NCBI RefSeq assembly: GCF_014699055.1
Contig: NZ_JACXAC010000004.1
Coordinates: 682,001 to 746,000 of the forward strand
Reading direction: 5' to 3'
Length of the DNA stretch: 64,000 nt
DNA from: Hymenobacter armeniacus
GTDB taxonomy: Bacteria; Bacteroidota; Bacteroidia; Cytophagales; Hymenobacteraceae
This document shows positions 18,902 to 27,063 of this stretch, piece by piece (within the stretch, counting starts at the first letter, position 1; every line of letters starts with the position of its first letter). The notes beneath the pieces were generated by a model. It was not told the DNA's origin. It worked only from the letters and a program-made list of their open reading frames with translations, and searched no databases. The translations under genes and the position numbers were made by a program.

Positions 18902-19570
18902 ATGAACCTCGCCGCCCGTATCGACCACACCCTGCTGCGCCCCGACTGCACCGAAGCACAAATCCTCCAACTGTGCGAGGAGGCCGCCGCGCACGGCTTT
19001 GCCAGCGTGTGCGTGCCGCCCTGCTACGTGGCCCTGGCCGCCGCTAGGCTGGAAGGCACCACCGTGCCCGTGTGCACGGTGATTGGCTTTCCGCTGGGCT
19101 ATGCTTCGTCCAGCGTCAAATTTAAGGAGGCGGAAGTGGCCTTGTATGACGGCGCCCACGAGCTGGACATGGTCATCAACATCTCGGCGCTGAAGTCGGG
19201 CAAGACGGCCGCCATTCAGGCCGAAATCCTGGACCTGGCCGACCTCTGCCACGTGCACCAGGCCCTGCTCAAGGTCATTATCGAAACCGCCCTGCTCACG
19301 GAGGAAGAAATCGAACTGGCTTGCCAGCTCTGCGTGGCTGGCGAGGCCGATTTTGTGAAAACGTCCACCGGCTTTGCCAGCCGCGGCGCCAGCGTGGCCG
19401 ACATCGAACTGATGCGCCGCGTGCTGCCCGAAAACGTGCGCATTAAAGCCGCCGGCGGCATCCGTACCCGCGCCGCCGCCGAGGCGCTGGTGGCGGCCGG
19501 CGCCGACCGCATCGGCTCGTCCAATAGCCTGGCCCTGATTGCTGAAACCGATGATTCGACCCTTGCTTAA
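18902..19570 (+). CDS. deoC: Deoxyribose-phosphate aldolase
   Basis: This class I aldolase splits 2-deoxyribose 5-phosphate into acetaldehyde and glyceraldehyde 3-phosphate in nucleoside breakdown. The 222-residue product has the normal length, and the Schiff-base lysine lies in FVKTSTGFASRGAS (about Lys153); the proton-relay lysine is in IKAAGGIRT. The start is fixed by a TACCTTTG box 4 nt upstream. Its last 20 bp overlap the start of the SPOR lipoprotein gene, so the two are probably cotranscribed even though no functional link is known. Confidence 0.95.
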   Translation: MNLAARIDHTLLRPDCTEAQILQLCEEAAAHGFASVCVPPCYVALAAARLEGTTVPVCTVIGFPLGYASSSVKFKEAEVALYDGAHELDMVINISALKSGKTAAIQAEILDLADLCHVHQALLKVIIETALLTEEEIELACQLCVAGEADFVKTSTGFASRGASVADIELMRRVLPENVRIKAAGGIRTRAAAEALVAAGADRIGSSNSLALIAETDDSTLA

Positions 19571-20117
19571 GGCCCTGCTGCTGCCCTCGCTGCTTTCGTT
19601 GGTGGCCTGCGCCAGCACGGCCCAGCAGGCCACCCAAACCAGCACCTCGCCCGATACCACCCGCAAGCCCACCGCCACGGCCGCGCCCGCATCCATGCCG
19701 GCCGAGGACGTGAGCAAGTACCGGCCGGTGTTCACGGTGCCCAAACCGGCCCCCGTGGCAGCCGCCACGCCCGCGCCCAAAACCGTGGTGCCGCCCACCA
19801 ACCACGTGAACCCCCAGGTGGAGCAGCGCCTGCGCGACCAGGCCTACACCAACCAAAACGTGAAGTATGCCCAGGGCTACCGCATTCTGGTGTACCTCGG
19901 CCTGGAGCGCGACCAGGTGATGGCCATCCGGCGCAGCATCATCAGCCGCTACCCCGACGAAACCGATTACATCGTCTTCAAATCGCCCGTCTACCGCCTC
20001 TACATCGGCGACTACCTCACCAAGCTGGAAGCGGCGCGGGGCCTGGCCCGGCTGCGTGGCCTCACGCCCAAGCTGGAGCTGGAGCCCACGCAGGTGCTGC
20101 TGAACAAGAACCCGTAA
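19551..20117 (+). CDS. Lipoprotein with SPOR-like C-terminal domain
   Basis: The 188-residue product begins with a lipoprotein signal (LLLPSLLSLVAC, Cys of the lipobox), followed by a Thr/Pro/Ala-rich linker of about 75 residues and a C-terminal domain from about residue 100 (GYRILVYLGLERDQVMAIR ... LYIGDYLTKLEAARGLARL) that reads as a SPOR domain. SPOR domains bind denuded peptidoglycan glycan strands, often at division sites, so an envelope role is likely. The ATG at 19551 overlaps the deoC end by 20 bp; a TTG 12 nt earlier is also in frame but breaks the signal peptide pattern less well. Confidence 0.8.
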   Translation: MIRPLLKALLLPSLLSLVACASTAQQATQTSTSPDTTRKPTATAAPASMPAEDVSKYRPVFTVPKPAPVAAATPAPKTVVPPTNHVNPQVEQRLRDQAYTNQNVKYAQGYRILVYLGLERDQVMAIRRSIISRYPDETDYIVFKSPVYRLYIGDYLTKLEAARGLARLRGLTPKLELEPTQVLLNKNP

Positions 20118-20136
20118 GAGCAGAGCGGTGAAAGAA

Positions 20137-20234
20137 CGTCATGCAGAGCGCAGCGAAGCATCTCGCTGGTGGCCGTGACCGAATCGTAAGAATTAGTTGA
20201 GTAGGCGAGATGCTTCGCTGCGCTCTGCATGACG
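20137..20234. repeat. Perfect 30-bp inverted repeat, intergenic palindrome copy 2
   Basis: Arms 20137-20166 and 20205-20234 are exact reverse complements around a 38-bp spacer. Twenty-nine nucleotides of each arm are identical to copy 1 at 1264-1359. The element lies between two plus-strand genes and ends 29 bp before the next ATG. Confidence 0.93.
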
Positions 20235-20263
20235 GGCCGTCGCGGCCCCTTGTCCCTCCTTCC

Positions 20264-21460
20264 ATGCCCCTCGACCTCCTCCCGCGCATCCAACAGCTTG
20301 CCGCCCAGTACGCGGCCGACACCGTGGCCATTCGCCGCCACCTGCACGCCCACCCCGAGCTGTCGTTCGAGGAAACCAACACGGCCGCCTACGTCACGCA
20401 GGAGCTGCTGAAGCTGGGCCTCACGCCCCAGCCCATCGCCAACACCGGCGTGGTGGCCCTGATAGAAGGCCAGCCCGGCGGCCCCACCATTGCCCTGCGC
20501 GCCGACATGGACGCGCTGCCCATCACGGAGGCCAACGACGTGCCCTACCGGTCCACCAACCCCGGCGTGATGCACGCCTGCGGCCACGACGTGCACACGG
20601 CCTCGCTGCTGGGGGCGGCCCGCATTCTCAATGAGCTGAAAAGCGAATTCAAGGGCACCGTGAAGCTGATGTTTCAGCCGGGGGAGGAGCGGCTGCCCGG
20701 CGGCGCTTCGCTCATGATAAAGGAAGGCGTGCTGGAAAACCCGGCCGTGGCCAACGTGCTGGGCCAGCACGTGTTTCCGCACCTGCCGGCCGGCAAAATT
20801 GGCCTGCGCCCTGGCCGCTACATGGCCAGCACCGACGAGCTGTACCTCACCATCAAGGGCAAGGGCGGCCACGGCGCCATGCCCGAAATGAACCTCGACC
20901 CCGTGCTGGTGGCCGCCCACCTCATCGTGGCCGCCCAGCAGATTGTGAGCCGCCGCTCCAGCCCCAAAATTCCGTCGGTGCTCAGCTTTGGCAAGGTCAT
21001 CGCCAACGGCGCCACCAACGTCATCCCCAACGAGGTCTACATCGAGGGCACCTTCCGCACCCTCAACGAGGAGTGGCGCGCCGAAGCCCACCAGCACCTG
21101 CGCCGCCTCTGCGAGGGCCTGGCCGAAAGCATGGGCGCGGTGTGCGAGCTTGAAATCCGGCACGGCTACCCGTACCTGGAAAACGAGCCCCAACTCACGG
21201 CCCGCGTGCGCGCCGCCGCCGAAGCCTACCTCGGCCCCGAAAACGTGGTGGAGCTCGACCAGTGGATGGCCGCCGAGGACTTCGCCTACTTTTCGCAGGC
21301 CGCCCCGGCGTGCTTCTACCGCCTCGGCACGCGCCACGAAGACGGCCGCTTTGCCTCCTCCGTGCACACGCCTACCTTCGACATCGACGAAAAGGCCCTT
21401 GCCACCGGACCGGGCCTGATGGCCTGGCTGGCCGTGCAGGAGCTGGCGGGGCAGTCCTAG
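20264..21460 (+). CDS. M20 family amidohydrolase (N-acyl-amino-acid hydrolase type)
   Basis: The 398-residue protein is a dinuclear-metal amidohydrolase of the M20D group (hippurate hydrolase, N-acyl-L-amino acid amidohydrolase, IAA-amino acid hydrolase). Seen: HLHAHPELSFEET, ALRADMDALPI, MHACGHDVHTASLLGAA with metal ligands, MFQPGEE with the catalytic Glu, and MAAEDFAYF. No signal peptide, so cytoplasmic. The start at 20264 is chosen because the frame upstream runs through the palindromic repeat. Physiological substrate unknown. Confidence 0.9.
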   Translation: MPLDLLPRIQQLAAQYAADTVAIRRHLHAHPELSFEETNTAAYVTQELLKLGLTPQPIANTGVVALIEGQPGGPTIALRADMDALPITEANDVPYRSTNPGVMHACGHDVHTASLLGAARILNELKSEFKGTVKLMFQPGEERLPGGASLMIKEGVLENPAVANVLGQHVFPHLPAGKIGLRPGRYMASTDELYLTIKGKGGHGAMPEMNLDPVLVAAHLIVAAQQIVSRRSSPKIPSVLSFGKVIANGATNVIPNEVYIEGTFRTLNEEWRAEAHQHLRRLCEGLAESMGAVCELEIRHGYPYLENEPQLTARVRAAAEAYLGPENVVELDQWMAAEDFAYFSQAAPACFYRLGTRHEDGRFASSVHTPTFDIDEKALATGPGLMAWLAVQELAGQS

Positions 21461-21496
21461 GCCGCGCCCGGTTTCATTTCCTTTGCTCATTGCCCT

Positions 21497-22303
21497 ATGA
21501 AACAGTTTTTGCTTGCGGCCCTGTGGAGCATGCTGCTGGCCCTGCCGGCAGCAGGCCAAACCCGCCGCACCGTTTTTGGCTGGCAGCTATGGCCCGAAGT
21601 GCAGGCTGAAGTGGCCCTGCCCACCACCAACGACTACCTCTTGGTGGCCGTGCGCGGCCAGCACCTCACCGACAACAACGGCTTCAGCGACCCCAACCGC
21701 GTGTTGGGCTTCGATGAGCGCCGCCTCACGCTGGGCTACGAGCATTTCTGGAACGAGCACTGGAGCATTGGCGCCACGGCGGCCTACGTTTCGGCCTACA
21801 ACAGCTACGCCCTGCTGCCCGAGGTGCTGCTGCGCCACCGCAGCCCCGTGGGCCCGCTCACCTTCGGCCAGCGCCTGAGCGTAGAGCGCGTCATTCCGGG
21901 GGCCAGCGGTGCCACGGGCCGCACCAATGCTCGTCTGCGCGTCGATTTGGAGAAAATAGTGCCGGTGAGCAGCTTCAGCATTCGCCCACGCCTGAGCTAC
22001 GAAGCCACTACCCGCGTGCGCCTGCTGCACTCCAACGACGACCCCAAGGAGCGCACCATCGATTTCACCAGCCTGCGCGGCGAAGTGGGCGTGCGTTTGT
22101 CCCCTTTGCTCGACGTGACGCCCTGGGTGGCTTACCAAACGCAGTACAGCTTCGGGCTGGCGCGGTACGACAAGGACGGCAACGAGATAGAGCCGGCCGG
22201 GAGGGCCAACGCCGTGTCGCCGGTGGTAGGGATTGATGTGCGGTTTACCTTCCTCAACGGGCAAGATGCCGCCGCTCGCAAGCAGCTACCAACCCAGCAC
22301 TAA
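21497..22303 (+). CDS. DUF2490-like outer-membrane barrel protein
   Basis: The 268-residue product has a signal peptide (LAALWSMLLALPAAGQ) and then alternating aromatic/polar strands with WNEHWSIGATAAYVSAYNS and a final strand ending GIDVRFTF, which resemble DUF2490 family outer-membrane beta-barrels of Bacteroidota. Function unknown. It is 36 bp after the M20 gene and may be in the same transcript; CCTTTGC just before the ATG is only a partial promoter-box match. Confidence 0.65.
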   Translation: MKQFLLAALWSMLLALPAAGQTRRTVFGWQLWPEVQAEVALPTTNDYLLVAVRGQHLTDNNGFSDPNRVLGFDERRLTLGYEHFWNEHWSIGATAAYVSAYNSYALLPEVLLRHRSPVGPLTFGQRLSVERVIPGASGATGRTNARLRVDLEKIVPVSSFSIRPRLSYEATTRVRLLHSNDDPKERTIDFTSLRGEVGVRLSPLLDVTPWVAYQTQYSFGLARYDKDGNEIEPAGRANAVSPVVGIDVRFTFLNGQDAAARKQLPTQH

Positions 22304-22437
22304 GCTGCGCGCAGCAGGCGGAGTGACAAAATTGCAGGCTGATAATTTTTCTATTTTTGCCACCTGCGAAGGGTATGTCAAGTTTTACTCGAGTGGCGGT
22401 GACAAATGCAAAAAGGTGTTTTTATAAAACAGGACAA

Positions 22438-22469
22438 TTTGTCTTAAAAATGTGACGCAAATAGGTTTG
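22438..22469 (+). promoter_or_regulatory. Consensus Bacteroidota promoter of the hsp20 gene
   Basis: TTTG at 22438-22441 and TAGGTTTG at 22462-22469 are 20 nt apart, matching the -33/-7 layout of Bacteroidota sigma-ABfr promoters, and give a leader of about 75 nt. A second box, TATTTTTG at 22352-22359, lies further upstream in the same AT-rich 246-bp gap. Confidence 0.7.
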
Positions 22470-22549
22470 GTATGAATTTGAATGAAAGACAAGTGTGCCG
22501 CCAAACGGCGCTTGTTCTTTCACTTCCACATTCAACTTCTATACAAACC

Positions 22550-23089
22550 ATGGCCACGTTGCTGTATAACACCCGTCCTTCCCTGCGTCCGAGCCGTGCG
22601 TTGAGCACCATGCTTGCCGACATGTTGCGCGACCCGCAAACCACCCCCACCACGCAGCCTACGCCCACGTTCATCCCGGCCGCCGACATTCTCGAAACGG
22701 CCGAAGGCTTTGAGCTGCACCTGGCCCTGCCGGGCCTGAAGAAGGAGGCCGTGCACATCGAATTCCACGACGGCCAGCTGGTGATTTCCGGCGAGCGCGC
22801 CAATCCCGCCGCAGCCGCCAAAGAAGCCGCTGCCACCGCCACCGAGGCCCACGCCACCGACGAAGCCAAAGCCGACGACAACAAGCCCGCTGTGGTGACG
22901 CCCGACGCGCCGGCCGCGCCCAAGTTCCGCCGCCTCGAAACCAATTACGGCACCTTTACTCGCAGCTTCCGCCTGCCCGACACGGTGAACGTAAAGGCTA
23001 TTGGCGCCGAGCTGACCGACGGCATCCTCCGCGTCACGCTGCCCTTCGACACGGAAAAAGTGACCAAGCAGCATATCGAAATTCGCTAA
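22550..23089 (+). CDS. Small heat shock protein (Hsp20/alpha-crystallin) with long internal insert
   Basis: A 179-residue ATP-independent chaperone. The alpha-crystallin domain is clear: ADILETAEGFELHLALPGL, HIEFHDGQLVISGER, then YGTFTRSFRLPDTV and GILRVTLPF. Between GER (residue 83) and the FRRLETNYG strand (about 125) there is a 42-residue Ala/Lys/Glu/Thr-rich insert where most Hsp20 proteins have a short loop. The start at 22550 gives the compact N-terminus MATLLYNTRPS. A strong promoter lies upstream and a perfect hairpin terminator downstream, so it is monocistronic and able to be independently induced. Confidence 0.92.
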   Translation: MATLLYNTRPSLRPSRALSTMLADMLRDPQTTPTTQPTPTFIPAADILETAEGFELHLALPGLKKEAVHIEFHDGQLVISGERANPAAAAKEAAATATEAHATDEAKADDNKPAVVTPDAPAAPKFRRLETNYGTFTRSFRLPDTVNVKAIGAELTDGILRVTLPFDTEKVTKQHIEIR

Positions 23090-23105
23090 GGGCGAGTGAG
23101 CATTT

Positions 23106-23139
23106 GCAAAAAAGGCACCCGCTCGGGTGCCTTTTTTGC
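23106..23139 (+). terminator. Perfect 15-bp hairpin terminator of hsp20
   Basis: Stem 23106-23120 with 23125-23139, loop GCTC, with A and T tracts inside the stem arms; 16 bp after the stop codon. Confidence 0.92.
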
Positions 23140-23332
23140 AGTCGTGCTTGTTGCGTACGTATACAGCTCGATTTGGCCTGTTTTCTGCTAAAAGCAACCC
23201 TGAGGCGCTAAACTGAATCCTTCTCGCGTTGATAGAAATATCACCGGGCCGGCTCATCCGGTTTTCATGCCCGGAATGATAAATTAGGCTCTTCATTCAC
23301 TGGTTTCACCTTTTTCAAATTTCCCTTACCCC

Positions 23333-24826
23333 ATGCAAGCAAAACAAATGATGCTCGGCCTGCTCGGTTCCGCCATTTTGGGCGGCGGCGTGGCCGTGGG
23401 GGGGTACAAGCTGCTGGAGCCCGCCCCCGTGGCGCCCCAGGCTGTAGCCGCCAACCCCCAGGTGCGTTACACGTCCGAGATGCGGAGCACGCCCTACGTC
23501 GTGCCCGAAGGCTTGAACTTCGTAGCCGCCGCCGCCGCCGTGACCCCGGCCGTGGTGCACGTAATGACCGAATATGCTGCGGAGCCCGCCCAGCGCCAGC
23601 AGCAGATGGACCCCTTCCTGCGCCAGTTCTTTGGCGACCAGTTTGACCAGTTTCAGCAGCAGCCGCGCGGCGGCGGCCAGGGCTCGGGCTCGGGCGTCAT
23701 CATCGCCGCCAACGGCTACATCGTGACCAACAACCACGTCATCGACAAAGCCTCCAAGATTGAGGTGGTGCTCGACGACAAGCGCAAGTTCGACGCCGAG
23801 CTGGTGGGCGCCGACCCGAACACCGACCTCGCCGTGCTGAAGGTGAAGGCCGACAACCTGCCTTTTGTGAAGTATGGCAACTCCGACGACGTGAAAGTGG
23901 GCCAGTGGGTGCTCGCCGTGGGCAACCCCTTCAACCTGAACTCGACCGTGACGGCCGGCATTATTTCCGCCAAGGGTCGCAACATCGGCATCCTGAACCG
24001 CAAGGACAACATGGGCCTGGAGTCGTTCATCCAGACCGACGCCGTGGTGAATCCCGGCAACTCGGGCGGCGCCCTCGTCAACCTCAACGGCGACCTCATC
24101 GGCATCAACTCGGCTATTGCCTCGCACACCGGCAGCTACGAAGGCTATTCGTTCGCCATCCCCAGCTCGCTGGCCAGCAAGGTGGTCGACGACCTGCTGA
24201 AGTACAAAGTGGTGCAGCGCGCCTTGCTGGGCGTGCAAATCCAGGAAGTGGACGCCAAACTGGCTTCGGAGAAAAAGCTGAACACCCTGAACGGCGTATA
24301 TGTGCAGGGCCTGAGCGAAAACAGCGCGGCTGCTGCCGCCGGGTTGAAAACGGGCGACATCATCACCCAAATCAACGGCGTGAACGTGAATACCTCTTCG
24401 CAGCTGCAAGAGCAGGTGGCCCGCTTCCGCCCCGGCGACAAGATTAAAGTAAGCTACCTGCGCGGCGGCAGCACCGGCACCACCGAGGCCATCCTGCGCA
24501 ACTCGACCGGTACCACCGGCGTGGTGCGCGAAAACGTCGTGGCATCTATCAAGTATGAGGGCGCCACCATCTCGGCCGTTCCTGCCCGCGACCTGGCCAA
24601 GCTCGGTTTGGAAGGCGGCGCCAAAATCACCGGTATCAAGGGCAGCAACCTGCGCGAGACGGGCATGGCCGACGGCTTCATTATCACCCGCATCGACAAG
24701 ACGCAGGTGACCAAGCCCTCGGACGTGAAAAACATTCTCGACCAGGCCCGTAACGGCGGCGGCGTGTTGGTGGAGGGCGTATACCCGGACGGCCGCAAAG
24801 CCTATTATCCCATCGGCGCCGAATAA
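23333..24826 (+). CDS. DegP/HtrA-type periplasmic serine protease
   Basis: The 497-residue protease/chaperone for envelope protein quality control. It has an N-terminal signal anchor (LGLLGSAILGGGVAVGGY), a trypsin-like domain with His135 (TNNHVID), Asp165 (NTDLAVL) and Ser244 (NPGNSGGALV), and two PDZ regions, the first around GVYVQGLSENSAAAAAGL and the second ending at DGFIITRIDKTQV. The C-terminal PDZ ends with a conserved YPDGRKAYYPIG. It lies next to hsp20, so two proteostasis genes are adjacent, but each has its own terminator. Confidence 0.95.
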   Translation: MQAKQMMLGLLGSAILGGGVAVGGYKLLEPAPVAPQAVAANPQVRYTSEMRSTPYVVPEGLNFVAAAAAVTPAVVHVMTEYAAEPAQRQQQMDPFLRQFFGDQFDQFQQQPRGGGQGSGSGVIIAANGYIVTNNHVIDKASKIEVVLDDKRKFDAELVGADPNTDLAVLKVKADNLPFVKYGNSDDVKVGQWVLAVGNPFNLNSTVTAGIISAKGRNIGILNRKDNMGLESFIQTDAVVNPGNSGGALVNLNGDLIGINSAIASHTGSYEGYSFAIPSSLASKVVDDLLKYKVVQRALLGVQIQEVDAKLASEKKLNTLNGVYVQGLSENSAAAAAGLKTGDIITQINGVNVNTSSQLQEQVARFRPGDKIKVSYLRGGSTGTTEAILRNSTGTTGVVRENVVASIKYEGATISAVPARDLAKLGLEGGAKITGIKGSNLRETGMADGFIITRIDKTQVTKPSDVKNILDQARNGGGVLVEGVYPDGRKAYYPIGAE

Positions 24827-24840
24827 CATCTTTCTGCGTT

Positions 24841-24875
24841 AAAAAAGCCCCTGCCGCCTTGGCAGGGGCTTTTTT
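24841..24875 (+). terminator. Hairpin terminator of the HtrA gene
   Basis: Perfect 15-bp stem 24841-24855 with 24861-24875, loop GCCTT, followed by further T residues. Confidence 0.93.
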
Positions 24876-25054
24876 TTGCACTGAGGCGGGACGATGATTT
24901 GGGCCGGAGCAAAGGCAATAGCAAACCGAAAAATTTATTTGGTAAGCCTGGTAGAAAAGATTGAATTATGGGCATAACTTCGGCCAAAATAGCCCTGAAA
25001 AAGCTGGCAATTGTGCTTCCTCAACAAGTCCTTTTGCCTGGCTCGCACGTAAGT

Positions 25055-25079
25055 AAGAAGTCCCACTGTGGGAATTCTT
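25055..25079. promoter_or_regulatory. Imperfect 11-bp palindrome upstream of the AAA ATPase gene
   Basis: AAGAAGTCCCA (25055-25065) and TGGGAATTCTT (25069-25079) pair with one mismatch, 52 bp before the ATPase start. The surrounding 24876-25130 gap is AT-rich and has no gene. It may be an operator or a leader hairpin. Confidence 0.35.
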
Positions 25080-25130
25080 GTTTAGGGTTTTGAACGGTAA
25101 ACAGTCCGGCTTGTTTGCCACTACATGTGC

Positions 25131-26321
25131 ATGGAAAACGTCATTAACACCCTCTACATCCAGAATTTTAAGTCGATTCGGAGCGCCGTGCTGCACCCGC
25201 GGCGCGTCAACCTCATCATTGGCCAGCCCAATGTGGGAAAATCGACGGTCCTGGAAGCCATGAGCTTGCTGGGTGGTTTTCCGTACGGTAAAAAGAAAAA
25301 ATTCATGGGCAGCTTCGTGCGCTACGAAAAGTCGGCGCACCTGTTCCACGACGGCGTGATGACGCAGCCGCTTCGGGTAGAAACCGACCGCGACATCTGC
25401 TTGCTGGGCCACGACGCCAAAAGCAAACGATTCCGGTATGGCGTGTTCAGCCAGGCTGCCTACCGCTTGCTGCGCGCCCAGATGGGCCTGCCCTTGCTGG
25501 AAGGCCGCAATAAAACCCGGTCCGGCGACGACGCCCTGCTGCTGGAGCGCCTCTATCCGCACCTGTCCACGGCCTCGCTGCTGCCCGAGCCGGGCTTTCT
25601 CTACACCGAGTTTGACCGCCACGGCGCCATGGACCGGCCCGGCGAACCCGGCCATTACGTGGCCTCGACGCCCGCCTGGCAGCCCCGCGCCGTGAAGTCG
25701 TACCGCTACAAGTCCGGCGGCCGCATCGACCGGCGCCAGCCCGACGCCTCGCTGCGCCCGCCTTATGGCAACAACCTCGTGCAGGTGCTGGAGCAGCACG
25801 CCGACCTGCGCCAGGAGTTTGCCGGGCTGTTTGCGGAGCGTGGCCTGCGCCTGCGGGTGCGCCCCGACGCCGGCCGCTTTGAGGTGATGAAGGAAATTGA
25901 CGGGCTGAGCTTTGCTTATCCGTATTCGGGCAGCGGCGACACGCTGCAGCGCTTCGGCTTCTACTTAGCGGCTATGGAATCGAACCGCGACACCGTGATT
26001 CTGCTGGAAGAGCCGGAGGCCCATTCCTATCCGCAGTACGTGTCGCAGCTGGCCGAACGCATTGCCACGCAGCAGGAAAACCAGTTTTTTGTGACCACCC
26101 ACAACCCGCACTTCTTCAGCGAAGTGCTGGAAAACATGGTGCCCTACGAAAACCGCGTGCCCGAACTGGCCGTGTTTGTGGCGTACTACAAAGATTTTCA
26201 AACCAAAGTCCGGCAGCTGTCGGACGAAGAAGTGCGCGGCCTGCGGCGCGACAGCCTGGAAGTGTTCAATAACCTTGGCGACCTTGAGCAGGAACGCATG
26301 GCGCTGCGCAAGGTGGGCTAG
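25131..26321 (+). CDS. Orphan AAA/ABC-type ATPase (AAA_15/AAA_21 group)
   Basis: The 396-residue protein has an SMC/RecF-like ATPase head: LYIQNFKSIRSAVL at the start, Walker A GQPNVGKST near residue 33, a signature-like SGSGDTLQRFG, Walker B VILLEEPEAH and the switch histidine in FFVTTHNPHFF. Such stand-alone ATPases include OLD-like and abortive-infection proteins, but no TOPRIM or nuclease domain is seen here and no partner gene adjoins. The middle (residues 80-220) has no recognised domain. Another ATG is 6 bp earlier. Terminators close off both sides, so it is monocistronic. Confidence 0.82.
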   Translation: MENVINTLYIQNFKSIRSAVLHPRRVNLIIGQPNVGKSTVLEAMSLLGGFPYGKKKKFMGSFVRYEKSAHLFHDGVMTQPLRVETDRDICLLGHDAKSKRFRYGVFSQAAYRLLRAQMGLPLLEGRNKTRSGDDALLLERLYPHLSTASLLPEPGFLYTEFDRHGAMDRPGEPGHYVASTPAWQPRAVKSYRYKSGGRIDRRQPDASLRPPYGNNLVQVLEQHADLRQEFAGLFAERGLRLRVRPDAGRFEVMKEIDGLSFAYPYSGSGDTLQRFGFYLAAMESNRDTVILLEEPEAHSYPQYVSQLAERIATQQENQFFVTTHNPHFFSEVLENMVPYENRVPELAVFVAYYKDFQTKVRQLSDEEVRGLRRDSLEVFNNLGDLEQERMALRKVG

Positions 26322-26333
26322 CCCCAATCCGCT

Positions 26334-26387
26334 CAAGCCAACAAAAAGCCCCTTGCAGCAAACTGCAAGGGGCTTTTTGTTGGCTTG
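26334..26387. terminator. 25-bp perfect hairpin terminator
   Basis: Arms 26334-26358 and 26363-26387 are exact reverse complements around the loop CAAA. A and T tracts flank the GC core on both sides, so it can act on both strands. It begins 12 bp after the ATPase stop. Confidence 0.93.
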
Positions 26388-26479
26388 TTTATGCCCAAAA
26401 ATGCCCTGGAAGGACGTTTTAGCCTAACCGCACTTTGGGACTGACGTATAAGCAAATGTCCGCAATTATTCTTCTGCCT

Positions 26480-26941
26480 ATGCCAGCATTTCCCACCGAT
26501 GCTTTCTCGCTAGAATACCGTTCCGATTTGGGCGTGCTCATTGGCCGTTGGCTGCAGGCCATGCCACCGCCCGAAGTGCAGGGCACCTACCAAGCCATGC
26601 TGGCGGCGGCAAAGGAGCACGGCAACTGCCGGTTTTGGCTGCTGGACCTGCGCCGGCGCCCGCTCGACGGCCCGGACCTGAACGAGTGGTTTCGGGACCA
26701 GTTTTCGCCACAGGTGGCGGCGGCGTTGGGCGGGCCGCTGTTCACGGCCTACCTCTCGGGCCCGCACCAGCGCCAAGCCGCCGAAAGCGCCGAGATGGAA
26801 GCCCACCTGCGCCAAGCCGCGAGCATCGATTCTTACCCGCTGTTTTACGACAACGAAGCCGACGCCATGGAATGGCTGCGCGACCAGCAGGAGCGCGCCG
26901 GCATGCTGCCTGCGCCAGAAGAAGAGAAACGACCCCGATAA
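26480..26941 (+). CDS. Hypothetical protein, possibly STAS/SpoIIAA-like
   Basis: A 153-residue soluble protein with no signal peptide. The layout (LEYRSDLGVLIGRWLQAMPP, then FWLLDLRRRPLDGPDL and a final AMEWLRDQQE helix) resembles small STAS/SpoIIAA-like proteins that are common in this group. No catalytic residues can be pointed to. The ATG at 26480 gives the compact MPAFPTDAFS start. It lies alone between a terminator and the ALDH promoter. Confidence 0.6.
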   Translation: MPAFPTDAFSLEYRSDLGVLIGRWLQAMPPPEVQGTYQAMLAAAKEHGNCRFWLLDLRRRPLDGPDLNEWFRDQFSPQVAAALGGPLFTAYLSGPHQRQAAESAEMEAHLRQAASIDSYPLFYDNEADAMEWLRDQQERAGMLPAPEEEKRPR

Positions 26942-27026
26942 GCAGCTGCGGGTTGGTATTTGGGGCGCGCAGCGTTGCCACACGGCTGGCCGCGGGGAAG
27001 TAAGCGCTTCGTTGGATGGCACGCTG

Positions 27027-27034
27027 TAGCTTTG
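27027..27034 (+). promoter_or_regulatory. -7 promoter box TAGCTTTG of the ALDH gene
   Basis: TAGCTTTG matches TAnnTTTG, 29 nt before the ATG at 27064; no good -33 TTTG at the usual distance. Confidence 0.5.
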
Positions 27035-27063
27035 CCGGCGCAACATCCCACCCCGATTTTCTT

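Noticed and set aside
20210..20263. Upstream start of the M20 amidohydrolase inside the palindromic repeat
   Set aside because: The added residues are encoded by the repeat arm and by linker sequence and have no family resemblance.
25131..26321. A full defence island around the AAA ATPase
   Set aside because: Neighbouring genes are HtrA, a small hypothetical and ALDH, all separated by terminators; no nuclease, methylase or toxin partner is visible.
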